From contig JAOUFY010000008.1 in the NCBI GenBank assembly GCA_029857955.1, forward strand, positions 1 to 58,577: 58,577 nucleotides of DNA, written 5' to 3'. This stretch comes from Spirochaetia bacterium. GTDB lineage: Bacteria; Spirochaetota; Leptospiria; Turneriellales; JAOUFE01. Below the pieces are notes generated by a model. That model was given only the letters and a program-made list of their open reading frames with translations, searched no databases and had not been told where the DNA came from. Position 1 is the first letter of the stretch; the number at the start of each line of letters is the position of its first letter. Both the position numbers and the translations under genes were made by a program. This document shows, piece by piece, positions 18,708 to 27,280 of this stretch.

Positions 18708-19511
18708 ATGAGCCAGGAACTTTTAGATCAATTGAGAGAAAAATATAAACGAGCAGCAGAAAAATACGGCGATAAAATATTTAATATAAAAGATTTAGAA
18801 TCCAGAATTACCCATTTGTTACAGACAAGAGGAAGTCTGGATACTTTTTTAAAAGCAGAAATGGAGTTTTATGAAAAAGCCTCCAATATTGCAAAAACCA
18901 AAGAAGAAGAAATAAAACGAAAAAAAGAATCCAATGCCAGAATAGAAGCAATTCTGGAAAAAAATCTTGAAAAAATAAAAAAATATCGAGACAGTTTTTT
19001 TGATCCGTCAGTATCTATCGAAGTTAGAAAAATGGTAGGAGCCATAAGCGACTGGTATAAAGGTTCATTTCCATTGATAAAATATCTGTTTCGCGGCGCA
19101 GAAATTTGGAGCGAATTGAGCGTGCTTGAAGCAGAACTCGAAAGAATAAATATGCAGCAAGGACGTCCGATAACGCCATTTTTAAAACACTATGTTGATG
19201 ATTTAAAAAAAATGGGATCAAGCGAAAAGGAATCCGTAGAAAGAAGACTCATACAAACATGCGCAAATACATTGTATAAAACGGAAGATTTGCTGAAAAA
19301 AGAATTAAATAAAATGAAAGATTTTCAAAAAACCAGAGTCGTCACCATGTCGCCTGCATTTGATCCTGACACACGCAATAAATGGGAAAAGTATAAAGAG
19401 TCTGAGGCAATTATTGAGGTTATCAACGGCATTTCGGTTGTCATCGATGATTTTCGTTTAAGAGATCTCGCGGCGCTTGGTTTTAAAACAGAAGAAAATA
19501 ATAAACAATAA
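18708..19511 (+). CDS. Coiled-coil protein of unknown function
   Basis: I do not recognise this family. The protein (267 residues) is charged and largely helical, with a long coiled-coil region at about residues 45-110 (many Lys and Glu) and no signal peptide or membrane helix, so it is probably cytoplasmic. The reading frame is open back to 18672 inside the upstream gene, but the ATG at 18708 has AAAGGAT just ahead and begins MSQELLDQLREKYKRAAEKYG. It is the last gene of the run from 10344 and is followed by two hairpins. Confidence 0.6.
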   Translation: MSQELLDQLREKYKRAAEKYGDKIFNIKDLESRITHLLQTRGSLDTFLKAEMEFYEKASNIAKTKEEEIKRKKESNARIEAILEKNLEKIKKYRDSFFDPSVSIEVRKMVGAISDWYKGSFPLIKYLFRGAEIWSELSVLEAELERINMQQGRPITPFLKHYVDDLKKMGSSEKESVERRLIQTCANTLYKTEDLLKKELNKMKDFQKTRVVTMSPAFDPDTRNKWEKYKESEAIIEVINGISVVIDDFRLRDLAALGFKTEENNKQ

Positions 19512-19530
19512 AAAGGGGAGCCCCCCTTTT
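19511..19530 (+). terminator. Hairpin terminator after the seven-gene run
   Basis: AAAAGGGG and CCCCTTTT form a perfect 8-bp stem with a four-base loop. The hairpin starts at the last base of the coiled-coil protein's stop codon and ends in T. A second hairpin follows, and the next gene is on the opposite strand, so it may work in both directions. Confidence 0.6.
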
Positions 19531-19536
19531 CGCTTC

Positions 19537-19553
19537 AAAAGCCATCGGCTTTT
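19537..19553 (+). terminator. Second tandem hairpin terminator
   Basis: AAAAGCC and GGCTTTT form a 7-bp stem with a three-base loop followed by T, only seven bases after the first hairpin. With its A-rich left arm it can serve both the run ending at 19511 and the convergent methyltransferase gene. Confidence 0.5.
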
Positions 19554-19590
19554 TGCGCTATTTCCCCGATAGATTCAAGAAATGTTTTTA

Positions 19591-20469
19591 TTATAATGAA
19601 GTTGAACGAGAGTGTACAACATCCAGTACAATCATATCGCCGCTGTAAAAAAACTTTGCCAAACGATCCGCAATAAATTTTATTACTTTTAAAAAAATAG
19701 ACATATTATATTTTGACGTAAAACCGGAGCCATAGGTAAATGCATGATGAATTTTTAAATTTGATTGATTAAAAAGGTATACCAGACTTTTTTTGTTAAA
19801 ATAATAAATGTGCTCCGGAACATTCAGGTACCTCCATTTTTTGCGGTAAATTTTTGCCCAGAAGCCGGTGTTGGTTGTGGTAAGATAAAGGTGCCCGTCT
19901 GGTTTAAGTAATTTGCTGATTTTTTCAATATATTGATTTGGGTCGGGTAAGTGTTCCAGGGTTGCCCAAAGGGAAATTAAATCAAACTTTGTATTTTTAA
20001 AATTATAAGTCAAGAAATCTCCATGAATCATTTGTATTTTATTTTTTCGAGCGGCATCTGTCATGCTTTTTGAAATATCGATTCCGCATGCCTCCCAACC
20101 GCGCTCTTGAAGATACCCTACGCAGTGGCCTGCTGCAGCGCCAATTTCAAGAGAAGATTTATCATTTAGATTTTTTTCCCAGGAATAAAAATCAAGATCA
20201 GTCAAGTTTTTTACCAACGTAGAGATTACACTTTTTTTTACAGCTTCTCCGGCATAGTTATCATATCCCCGCTTTGTACGTTTGGAAAAATAATCAAGTT
20301 CATAAAGTTTGTGTAGTTCCAATGGGTCAGGAACAGGGTAGATTTGCCAGTTTTTACAATTTTTGCATTTATAGATATTAAAAGATTTAGAGGCATCTTC
20401 GGAAAGTTTTGAAAATTTAAAATGGAGATTGCTTTGGCAAATAGCGCATAACATTAATTCAAGCTTCAT
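19591..20469 (-). CDS. Class I SAM-dependent methyltransferase with zinc-ribbon N-terminus
   Basis: The N-terminus has a CAIC...CKNC zinc-ribbon pattern (residues 8-11 and 35-38), then a class I methyltransferase fold: SLEIGAAAGHCVGYLQERGW is the SAM-binding motif I, with GIDISKSM, LISLWATLEHLPDP and LKPDGHLYLTTTNTG following. This layout is common in methyltransferases encoded in lipid- and sugar-modification clusters; the substrate cannot be told. Its ATG overlaps the stop of the upstream GlmU-like gene (ATGA), so it is the last gene of a four-gene operon for envelope functions. A second ATG at codon 6 is also possible. Confidence 0.83.
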   Translation of the reverse strand: MKLELMLCAICQSNLHFKFSKLSEDASKSFNIYKCKNCKNWQIYPVPDPLELHKLYELDYFSKRTKRGYDNYAGEAVKKSVISTLVKNLTDLDFYSWEKNLNDKSSLEIGAAAGHCVGYLQERGWEACGIDISKSMTDAARKNKIQMIHGDFLTYNFKNTKFDLISLWATLEHLPDPNQYIEKISKLLKPDGHLYLTTTNTGFWAKIYRKKWRYLNVPEHIYYFNKKSLVYLFNQSNLKIHHAFTYGSGFTSKYNMSIFLKVIKFIADRLAKFFYSGDMIVLDVVHSRSTSL

Positions 20470-21476
20470 TTGTTATAAATAAATTGAATCTGGCTTTTTA
20501 AAAATTCATCGGGTTGGCAATTACGACGGGCCATGATTTTTTCGATATCTCCCAGAAAACGATTTAATTGATATTTTAAAGGAGTTTCACCCCCCCAGTA
20601 AAAACGAGGGTAGTACTTTTGAGGCTTAAACCCCTGATACAAAAGAGTGCCAATGTCTATGATCGTACCTGTATTTAACATGGTGCCAATACCTGTTTTA
20701 ACAAAGTCACCGATGATACTTCCGAATTTTATTCTATTTGTATGAAAAATATCGTTTCCATATTCTAAATTGATCTCTCCGTAATTATTTTTTAAATCAG
20801 AGGTGGTTGTCAGGGCTCCAAGATTTACCCAGTCGCCGACAATGCTGTGACCTAAAAACCCTTCATGATGTTTATTAGTATAATTACCGATCAGCGAATC
20901 AGAAATTTCACCGCCAAGTCTACATTGTCTGCCTGCACGAGAATTGCTGATCATGACTTTATCGAGAACTGATTCTGAACCAATGTACAAAGGACCGTTT
21001 AAAATGCTAAAGGCTGAAACACGGGCTTTGGAATCAATTATGACAGGGCCTTTTTGCGTATTGACGGCAGTCATTGGAGATATACTGGCATCGTTATGAA
21101 TCCAGACATCCGACTTTTCTCCATCCAGGAGAAAATTGTTTTTATTTAAATAATCATCTCTTTTTAAAAATTTCAAATCGTTTAACAAATGATCATTAAA
21201 ATTTGAAAGTAAAGTATCCGGGGTTTCTGATACCAGGCTGGTATAATTTGTAATTTTAATTTTTATTAAGATGTGTTTTAAATTTAAAAAGTTTTGATAA
21301 AAATTTGCTGGGCGAATGTTTTCGTTAGAATGTGTCAAGATTTCAATTTGAGCGGGTTTCATTTTTAATAAACGTTCCAATGGGGAAAATATTCCATTCT
21401 CAAATGCAAAAGAGGGCCTTAATGTAAAAACCGGATTTAATGATTTTTCAAAACAGTCTGATAATTGATTATCCAT
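20466..21476 (-). CDS. GlmU-like sugar nucleotidyl/acetyltransferase family protein
   Basis: The protein resembles the GlmU-family putative sugar nucleotidyl transferases known from Bacteroidetes: an N-terminal VFTLRPSFAFENGIFSPLER stretch and a C-terminal left-handed beta-helix (about residues 140-290) with SDSLIGNYTNKHHEGFLGHS and IGDFVKTGIGTMLNTG. It may transfer a nucleotidyl or acyl group to a sugar phosphate. The classical GlmU N-terminal loop LAAGxGTR is not seen. The frame extends upstream into the LptF/G gene, but the ATG at 21476 starts two bases after that gene's stop, so I use it (336 residues). It overlaps the methyltransferase gene by four bases. Confidence 0.72.
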   Translation of the reverse strand: MDNQLSDCFEKSLNPVFTLRPSFAFENGIFSPLERLLKMKPAQIEILTHSNENIRPANFYQNFLNLKHILIKIKITNYTSLVSETPDTLLSNFNDHLLNDLKFLKRDDYLNKNNFLLDGEKSDVWIHNDASISPMTAVNTQKGPVIIDSKARVSAFSILNGPLYIGSESVLDKVMISNSRAGRQCRLGGEISDSLIGNYTNKHHEGFLGHSIVGDWVNLGALTTTSDLKNNYGEINLEYGNDIFHTNRIKFGSIIGDFVKTGIGTMLNTGTIIDIGTLLYQGFKPQKYYPRFYWGGETPLKYQLNRFLGDIEKIMARRNCQPDEFLKSQIQFIYNK

Positions 21477-21478
21477 AG

Positions 21479-22558
21479 TTATATACGGAACTTGCGGTAT
21501 AAATAAATGCTCAGTAAAGTAAAAATTATATTGGCAAACCATGCGCCAAATATTGGGTGAAAAGTCTCATTTACAGCAAGAGATTTTCCAACGTACATGA
21601 GCAGGTAATAAACCAGAGTAATGCCTGTAGAAATAGCTATACTTAAAGACATAGCTCCTTTTTTCACTTGTGAGCCCATTATGCCGGCAATCATAACTAT
21701 AAACAAGCTTACAAAAGGAACACTGTAGTGCCAGTATAATTCCACCAGATGTTTTCTATAGTTTTCTCCATGATTTTTTTTGTCGGTTATTTCTTTGTAT
21801 AATTGAAAAATACTTTTTTCTTCAAAGGTCGTTGCATGAGTAATTAAAAAATTTCGTCCTTCGGCAATATTGATAAATCGGGACTTAAATGAGTCTTGAC
21901 TTTTAAAAGAATGATCCGAATTAAATTCAGTGATTGTACCTTCAATAAGTATCCATCTTTTAGGTATGACAATTGCATATTTTGCTTTAATAATAAATGC
22001 TGGGTTTAAATTTTTAATTTCAACTATATTTATCGATGTTATTAAATTAAAATCAGAATTATAGTTTCCAATATAAATGTAATTATTGTTGATTCTTGCA
22101 TGATAATTACTTCTGGTACTTTTTCGTGAAAAATTTTGATGAATTAAAACTTCATAGTAATGATCAAATGATTTTAAAAACCACGGATACGAAACATATT
22201 CGGTTAAAAAAAAACTAAAAATAGAATACATAAATGCAAAAAGAATAATCGGACTCAATATTCTCTGAAAGGATCTGCCTGAACACATAATTACAGCCAA
22301 TTCCTTTTTTTTTGAAAAATTAGAAATGGTAAAAGAGATGGCAAACATAAGAGAAGTTGGCCCAACAATCGTTATAATATATGGTATGTTTAAATAAATA
22401 AATTTAATGATTTCAATAAAAGGACCATTGTAGTCAATGAGAACAGATAACCGTTCCATTATTTTTGAAATTATGCCAATGCCGGTTAAAAGAATTAATG
22501 AACCTGAAAAATATTTTAAAAATTCACTGAAAATATATCGATCGAGAAGTTTAATCAT
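21479..22558 (-). CDS. LptF/LptG-family lipopolysaccharide export permease
   Basis: LptF and LptG form the inner-membrane part of the LPS transport bridge. The protein has the family layout: an N-terminal MIKLLDRYIFSEFLKYFSGS with two helices, a periplasmic beta-jellyroll region (about residues 125-245) and C-terminal helices with VELYWHYSVPFVSLFIVMIAG. The frame is open to 22630, but the family start MIKLLDRYIF at 22558 overlaps the upstream stop by four bases (ATGA). Only one of the LptF/LptG pair is present in the window, and LptB is absent. Confidence 0.83.
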   Translation of the reverse strand: MIKLLDRYIFSEFLKYFSGSLILLTGIGIISKIMERLSVLIDYNGPFIEIIKFIYLNIPYIITIVGPTSLMFAISFTISNFSKKKELAVIMCSGRSFQRILSPIILFAFMYSIFSFFLTEYVSYPWFLKSFDHYYEVLIHQNFSRKSTRSNYHARINNNYIYIGNYNSDFNLITSINIVEIKNLNPAFIIKAKYAIVIPKRWILIEGTITEFNSDHSFKSQDSFKSRFINIAEGRNFLITHATTFEEKSIFQLYKEITDKKNHGENYRKHLVELYWHYSVPFVSLFIVMIAGIMGSQVKKGAMSLSIAISTGITLVYYLLMYVGKSLAVNETFHPIFGAWFANIIFTLLSIYLYRKFRI

Positions 22559-23295
22559 CTGGGTATCAATAAGTTTTGAATGGAGAAAAAGACCTGACTG
22601 GAATTGATTTGAAAAAAGATTATTAAACAAAGACTCATAACAAAACCAGATGCTGCAGGAATTAACAAGTTGTCATCTAAAAAACCTTTTGTACTGAAAA
22701 GTTCAATGCAAAACGCGCATACAGCGGAAATAAATAAAGTAATTAAAAATAAAAAGGGATTTGATTGAATTAGTTTTACAATAAAACTTTCAGGTTCTGA
22801 AGCTAAAATAATCCCTAAAAAAAGTACTCCTGAAAAAAAAGCAGACAGTGTACCAGCGATCAAACCTTCAAAACTTTTTCCGTTATAAAGTTTATGTTTA
22901 CCGAATTTTTCACCAAACCATGCAGCGCATGGATCTCCAATCATAAGATACAGTGAGCTTAAAATCGCTACTTCCTTTAAAAAAAAACCTGTGCAGACAA
23001 GAAGTCCTAAAAAAAAAGGAACCGATCCATGTACTTTATTTACTTCATCAGGTTTTAACATTTTCCCGGCAAACATAACAAAGAGTTTTTGAAAAAAAGC
23101 AAAACGAAATCGAAGAAACTCAAGAAATCCCAGTAAAATAAGGCTGACAAGAAAAAAGTAAAATAAAACAGAACGAGTATTTTCAAGAAAAAAATTGCCC
23201 GGAAAATTATACAATAAATCCTTATAATAAATAATTATAAATATGATTCCTGAAAAATGAAAGATCTTTCTTAAAACATTAAATTGACCAGACAT
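22555..23295 (-). CDS. Dolichol kinase/phytol kinase-like CTP-dependent membrane kinase
   Basis: An integral membrane protein with about six or seven helices and the GDPCAAWFGEKFGKHKL motif (about residues 120-136) followed by NGKSFEGLIAGTLSAF, as in the SEC59/VTE5 dolichol-, phytol- and diacylglycerol-kinase family that uses CTP. It probably phosphorylates a lipid alcohol or diacylglycerol. It starts the four-gene envelope operon and lies 35 bases from prmA, which is on the opposite strand, so a promoter is shared or squeezed between them. The lipid substrate is not determinable from sequence. Confidence 0.8.
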   Translation of the reverse strand: MSGQFNVLRKIFHFSGIIFIIIYYKDLLYNFPGNFFLENTRSVLFYFFLVSLILLGFLEFLRFRFAFFQKLFVMFAGKMLKPDEVNKVHGSVPFFLGLLVCTGFFLKEVAILSSLYLMIGDPCAAWFGEKFGKHKLYNGKSFEGLIAGTLSAFFSGVLFLGIILASEPESFIVKLIQSNPFLFLITLFISAVCAFCIELFSTKGFLDDNLLIPAASGFVMSLCLIIFFQINSSQVFFSIQNLLIPR

Positions 23296-23330
23296 CCACG
23301 GATAAATTATTAAACCGGATCAGGTAATCA

Positions 23331-24239
23331 ATGATAAACAAAGAATTGGGCAATAAATCTTTCTGGCAAGTCGCCGTCACATTAACCAAGGAAATTTCTC
23401 GGGATGTTGAAGAATTTATGATAAAAAGTGGAGCGTTAGGTTTTCACGAATTATTGTATGAAGAAGGCATAACTGAAAACCTTCAAAATGAATACACCAT
23501 TCATTATTATTATTTTCCTTCTGATTTTCCCGTTTCTGCCTTTGTCCCCATGGTTTTGGAAATTTTTAATTCCGGAGACTGTAAATATGAAATTAAGCAG
23601 GTCCACTATGAAGATTTTTTAAAATCAATGGAGTTGACATTTACGCCGTTTATGGTGACAAAAAATTATTGCATAGTTCCTCCATGGAAACTTGATGAGC
23701 CAGTAGAAGGTACTAAACTTATCATTAATCCGGCATTTGCATTTGGAACCGGACGTCATGCAACTTCGCAATTAGTGATAGACGTTATGGAACATTTGGA
23801 TTTTAAAGGAAAAAATGTTCTTGATATGGGCAGCGGATCAGGTATTCTTGCCATCGCATCTTTACTGATGGGTGCATCGCATGTTGTTGGTGTTGATGTT
23901 GAATCTCTTTCTGTTGAATCAGGCATTGAAAATTTCATATTTAATAAAAATTATCATAAGTTAACCTCCAGGGCTGATTTTTTTGAAGGTGATTTTTCCT
24001 GGGTTCATTCTAACAAAGATTTTAATTATAGTATTTTTTTATCAAATATTTTACCGGATGTTTTTTACAAAAATGAAAATGATTTTCTGGTATGCCTGCA
24101 AAAGGCTGAATTCTGGATTTTATCAGGAATAGTAAAAGAAAAAGAAAGTGATTTTCTTAAATGGTTAACCGACTTAACTCATGAAAAAATCATCAATAAA
24201 AAAGAAAAAGATGACTGGTATGTGTTTTATAATTTTTAA
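23331..24239 (+). CDS. prmA: Ribosomal protein L11 methyltransferase
   Basis: PrmA methylates ribosomal protein L11 using SAM. The N-terminal domain is followed by the catalytic domain with the characteristic NPAFAFGTGRHATSQLVI and the SAM-binding VLDMGSGSGILAIASLLMGA, then GVDVESLSVESGIENFIFN. At 302 residues it has the usual size. It is divergent to the dolichol-kinase-like gene and converges on the BshC-like gene, so it is probably transcribed alone. Confidence 0.9.
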   Translation: MINKELGNKSFWQVAVTLTKEISRDVEEFMIKSGALGFHELLYEEGITENLQNEYTIHYYYFPSDFPVSAFVPMVLEIFNSGDCKYEIKQVHYEDFLKSMELTFTPFMVTKNYCIVPPWKLDEPVEGTKLIINPAFAFGTGRHATSQLVIDVMEHLDFKGKNVLDMGSGSGILAIASLLMGASHVVGVDVESLSVESGIENFIFNKNYHKLTSRADFFEGDFSWVHSNKDFNYSIFLSNILPDVFYKNENDFLVCLQKAEFWILSGIVKEKESDFLKWLTDLTHEKIINKKEKDDWYVFYNF

Positions 24240-24275
24240 TATGCAAGTTAAATTTCAAATCGTTTGAACAAGTAC

Positions 24276-25694
24276 TTATTCAGGGTATTTTATAATCTCA
24301 TAACTTTGATCATTTTTAAGAGTCTGCATGTCGTAAAAAAAATAAGGAAAACTGCGGTCCATGAGTACATTTCGGTCAAGTGTATACTTCTTGATTTCAT
24401 CTCTTTCATTAAAAAGCATATCTTCATATTCAACCAGTTGATTTAATATTTGAATACGATTTTCTTCCAGTTCATTTCGAATATTTCTTTTACTTCCTGT
24501 AGTTTTATTGTATAATTCAATCAATTCATTTCTTTGCCTTGATAAGTTTACATCAACCCCCTTTGTTTTTTCAGGATGAAACAAAAAATATCTGTATTGA
24601 TTTAGCCATTCGTCGATAGATCTTGTATTTTTAAATTTAGCCAACGAACTTTGGGGATTAAGCGGAATCTGAAGACTTGCCGTTTTGACAAGAAATGAAG
24701 ACGGTTTTACGTTAAAAAATTTGCGAATAATTGAATTTGTAACCTGATCATATCTTGCCCCTCCAGTACCGTGTATAAAAATATCAGATACAAATAATCT
24801 CAAGAAAATACTTAATGTGATAGCTCTTGGATATAAAATTGTTTCTTTAATATTTTCAGCTATGGTCTTTTCTCTTTTACCGTTTTTAATTATCCAGAAA
24901 GGTATTTCATTATTTGAAAGATTTGGAACCGGTTGAGCGTGATTTTTAATGTGATGTTGTATTCGATATTCATCAAGAGAAGTGTTGTGAGCGCGGATAA
25001 ATGTATCCAGATCATCGATGATTAAGTCGCAAAATTTACGCCACCCTTCAAGGTTGACCATTTCACTGATTTTTAAGGGGTATAAATTTAAATTTAATTT
25101 TTTTAAGCCTGATAGCCTTGTATTTGTTATGTAGTCAGATACCTGAGGGTATGTATCTAAATCATTTGTTAAAATAGATATATTGTCGCGAATTTGATCT
25201 AATGTAGTTTTTTCATAGTGTTTTTCCAGATTACCAGGTATTTGAGATAAAAAATCAATCCAGTTTTTTTTATGTACAAGAGAGTTTCTGGATTGTGATT
25301 TAGTATTGAGCATAAAAGATAGTTTTCGAATTCTATCTGTGTTTTGATCTGAATAAATTTGCGGACAGTTGAAAATTAAATCGTGAGGATCATGATCAAG
25401 AATTACAGAAATGCATGAACCATTAAGTTTTAAAGCTGCGGTTGAGCCTAGAACTTCTTTTGATAATATTCCAGGATGAAAAAATTCAATCTGATGACCG
25501 CACAATACAATTGGAGAATCATTTTGTTTGTCAGTGCGGATTCCAAGTTTATCTTTTAATTGCTTTTGAATTGTAGATCGCAACGTTTGTACATGTGAAG
25601 GATACAATTTATATAAATTTATATTTTCATTATAAACATTTTCAAGATTTGGATCTGACTTTAAGGAAGAGTCAACTGGTTTTATACGATTCAT
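24276..25694 (-). CDS. BshC-like protein, paired with a PIG-L deacetylase
   Basis: I recognise this only as distantly BshC-like. It carries VLCGHQIEFFHPGILSKEVL (compare the TGQQAGLLTGPLYTIHK motif of bacillithiol cysteine ligase), ILDHDPHDL (compare GEDHDL), and a later FLRLFVSDIFIHGTGGARYD stretch matching BshC's FLIPTLAFIAGPGE. At 472 residues it is a little shorter than BshC (about 540). The upstream gene on the same strand, eight bases away, is a BshB-like deacetylase. A role in a bacillithiol-like thiol pathway is an inference, since bshA is not nearby. Confidence 0.5.
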   Translation of the reverse strand: MNRIKPVDSSLKSDPNLENVYNENINLYKLYPSHVQTLRSTIQKQLKDKLGIRTDKQNDSPIVLCGHQIEFFHPGILSKEVLGSTAALKLNGSCISVILDHDPHDLIFNCPQIYSDQNTDRIRKLSFMLNTKSQSRNSLVHKKNWIDFLSQIPGNLEKHYEKTTLDQIRDNISILTNDLDTYPQVSDYITNTRLSGLKKLNLNLYPLKISEMVNLEGWRKFCDLIIDDLDTFIRAHNTSLDEYRIQHHIKNHAQPVPNLSNNEIPFWIIKNGKREKTIAENIKETILYPRAITLSIFLRLFVSDIFIHGTGGARYDQVTNSIIRKFFNVKPSSFLVKTASLQIPLNPQSSLAKFKNTRSIDEWLNQYRYFLFHPEKTKGVDVNLSRQRNELIELYNKTTGSKRNIRNELEENRIQILNQLVEYEDMLFNERDEIKKYTLDRNVLMDRSFPYFFYDMQTLKNDQSYEIIKYPE

Positions 25695-25702
25695 CGTTTA
25701 AC

Positions 25703-26428
25703 TTAAAGTAAAATACTGTTTAAATTCGAAAAACCAAGTATTTCTGGCGAATAAAACGGTTCTGCAAAGGCTGTACCGATTCTGTTTCCCCAGTAAGCAT
25801 TTTGTGTTTTAATAAAGTCAGTTACTCTTTCTTCTTTGCCCATTTCCTGGCCTCCGCGTATACTTTTATTTATTTCGTGAAATTGAGATTTGTATGATAA
25901 AAGAGAATTAATTTTAATGTCGATTTCATTAGAAATGTCAAGACAAAAATCAGGTTGAGGTGAAATTCTTAAATGTACAGAAAAAAAATAAAAAATTCTC
26001 GGGGCAAAATATCTTTCGCCGGGAAGATCAATGTAAGAAAGTTTACCATAAAATCTCGCCGCCATGCTTAACTGTGATGCCGATTGGTGATCGGGATGAG
26101 CATCAAGAGGGTAGTGTGCAAAAATAATATCCGGTCTAAAAAGACGTATTTCAGCGGCTACACTTTTTCTTACCTCAATATCATCAAATAAAAACCGGTT
26201 TTGAAAATGCAATGTTTTCCTTTCTACACCTAGAACTTTTGCTGCTTCCATGGACTCATTATTTCGTATTTCTTTGCTTCCATGCGGAGTGGGTTCTCCG
26301 TCTGTGATATCGATAATCATAACTTCATGACCAGACGATCGAAGTTTTGAAATCGTTCCCCCCATTGAAAATTCTACATCATCAGGATGGGCGCCAATGG
26401 CCATAATTCGGTGTAATTTATTCATCAT
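25703..26428 (-). CDS. PIG-L family deacetylase, BshB1-like
   Basis: PIG-L enzymes are zinc hydrolases that deacetylate N-acetylglucosamine conjugates, including the GlcNAc-malate step of bacillithiol synthesis. The zinc motif AIGAHPDDVEFSMGG is at residues 11-25, and the second motif HYPLDAHPDHQSA follows at about 105-117. The ...EIRNNESMEAAKVLGV and KINSLLSYKSQFHE segments also match BshB1. The first two codons are both ATG (26428 and 26425); I keep the longer. It is probably co-transcribed with the BshC-like gene, which ends up downstream. The acceptor is unproven. Confidence 0.82.
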   Translation of the reverse strand: MMNKLHRIMAIGAHPDDVEFSMGGTISKLRSSGHEVMIIDITDGEPTPHGSKEIRNNESMEAAKVLGVERKTLHFQNRFLFDDIEVRKSVAAEIRLFRPDIIFAHYPLDAHPDHQSASQLSMAARFYGKLSYIDLPGERYFAPRIFYFFSVHLRISPQPDFCLDISNEIDIKINSLLSYKSQFHEINKSIRGGQEMGKEERVTDFIKTQNAYWGNRIGTAFAEPFYSPEILGFSNLNSILL

Positions 26429-26635
26429 CGAAAATAAAACTTCTTTGCATATTCATGGTCAAGTTCTTTTTATCCATTGTGGAATAATTAAGAGCGCGTC
26501 TCAAAATCCATGGATGGGTGCTTACTAAGTAAACGTAGTTTAAAATGCATCTGCCAATAATATTATTTGATATTTTTTGGACAAGACATAATATTTTTAT
26601 ATATGCTTTACATATTCGTTCGATAATAAAGTAAA

Positions 26636-27277
26636 ATGGATAAAATACTTGCAAAAATTGATGTTCTTATTGATAAAATACCCATACATATACGTGATTT
26701 AATTCAAAAAGGTTTTTTTTCAATAATTGCAATTGTTGCCTTGTTTGCTATAGTTGCAGGAATTAAAAGAGGCATTGACCACGCTAAACCCGGCGGCGTG
26801 CAGCTTTTTGGAAAAAATAAGGATCTTTTTTATATTGAACGACTTCGTGAGGACAACGCTAAAAAAAATAAATTAATTGAAGATATTGAGGTTTACGAAG
26901 ATTTGTTTGAATCGCGCGACGAAAGACTTCATCCAACATTTCAAAGACTGGGAAAAGATACCGATGATCGAATCATTGGTGAACGTGAAGAATTCATCAA
27001 ACAAGATCCGTTACGAAAAAAGAACAATAATCTAATGATTGAAGAAAATGATAAATTTAATGAAGAATATCCCGTGCCGGATCATGTCAACGATGCTTTA
27101 AAGTTAAAATCAAAATCAGAGGAAATTCCGTTGATTGATAATCAAAGTACGGAACAAAATGTTAAAAATAAGAATGAAAATTATAAAAATGAAAATCGCC
27201 AAAAAACAAATATTGAAGAAGGAAAACAGAAATCTGGAATCAAGATTGATTCAGATAATGTTAAACTAATTGATTAA
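26636..27277 (+). CDS. Single-helix membrane protein of unknown function
   Basis: I do not recognise this family. Residues 27-43 form a single membrane helix (FFSIIAIVALFAIVAGI), preceded by a short segment and followed by a highly charged region, mostly Lys, Glu, Asp and Asn, ending in a low-complexity tail (about 160-213). No catalytic motif is seen. It lies just upstream (3 bases) of a periplasmic TPR protein gene and 0.8 kb from a LysM/M23 endopeptidase gene, suggesting an envelope-related operon. Confidence 0.5.
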   Translation: MDKILAKIDVLIDKIPIHIRDLIQKGFFSIIAIVALFAIVAGIKRGIDHAKPGGVQLFGKNKDLFYIERLREDNAKKNKLIEDIEVYEDLFESRDERLHPTFQRLGKDTDDRIIGEREEFIKQDPLRKKNNNLMIEENDKFNEEYPVPDHVNDALKLKSKSEEIPLIDNQSTEQNVKNKNENYKNENRQKTNIEEGKQKSGIKIDSDNVKLID

Positions 27278-27280
27278 ATC

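Noticed and set aside
26418..26654. A 78-residue frame between the PIG-L and single-helix membrane protein genes
   Set aside because: It overlaps both genes, has no ribosome binding site and no recognisable protein pattern.
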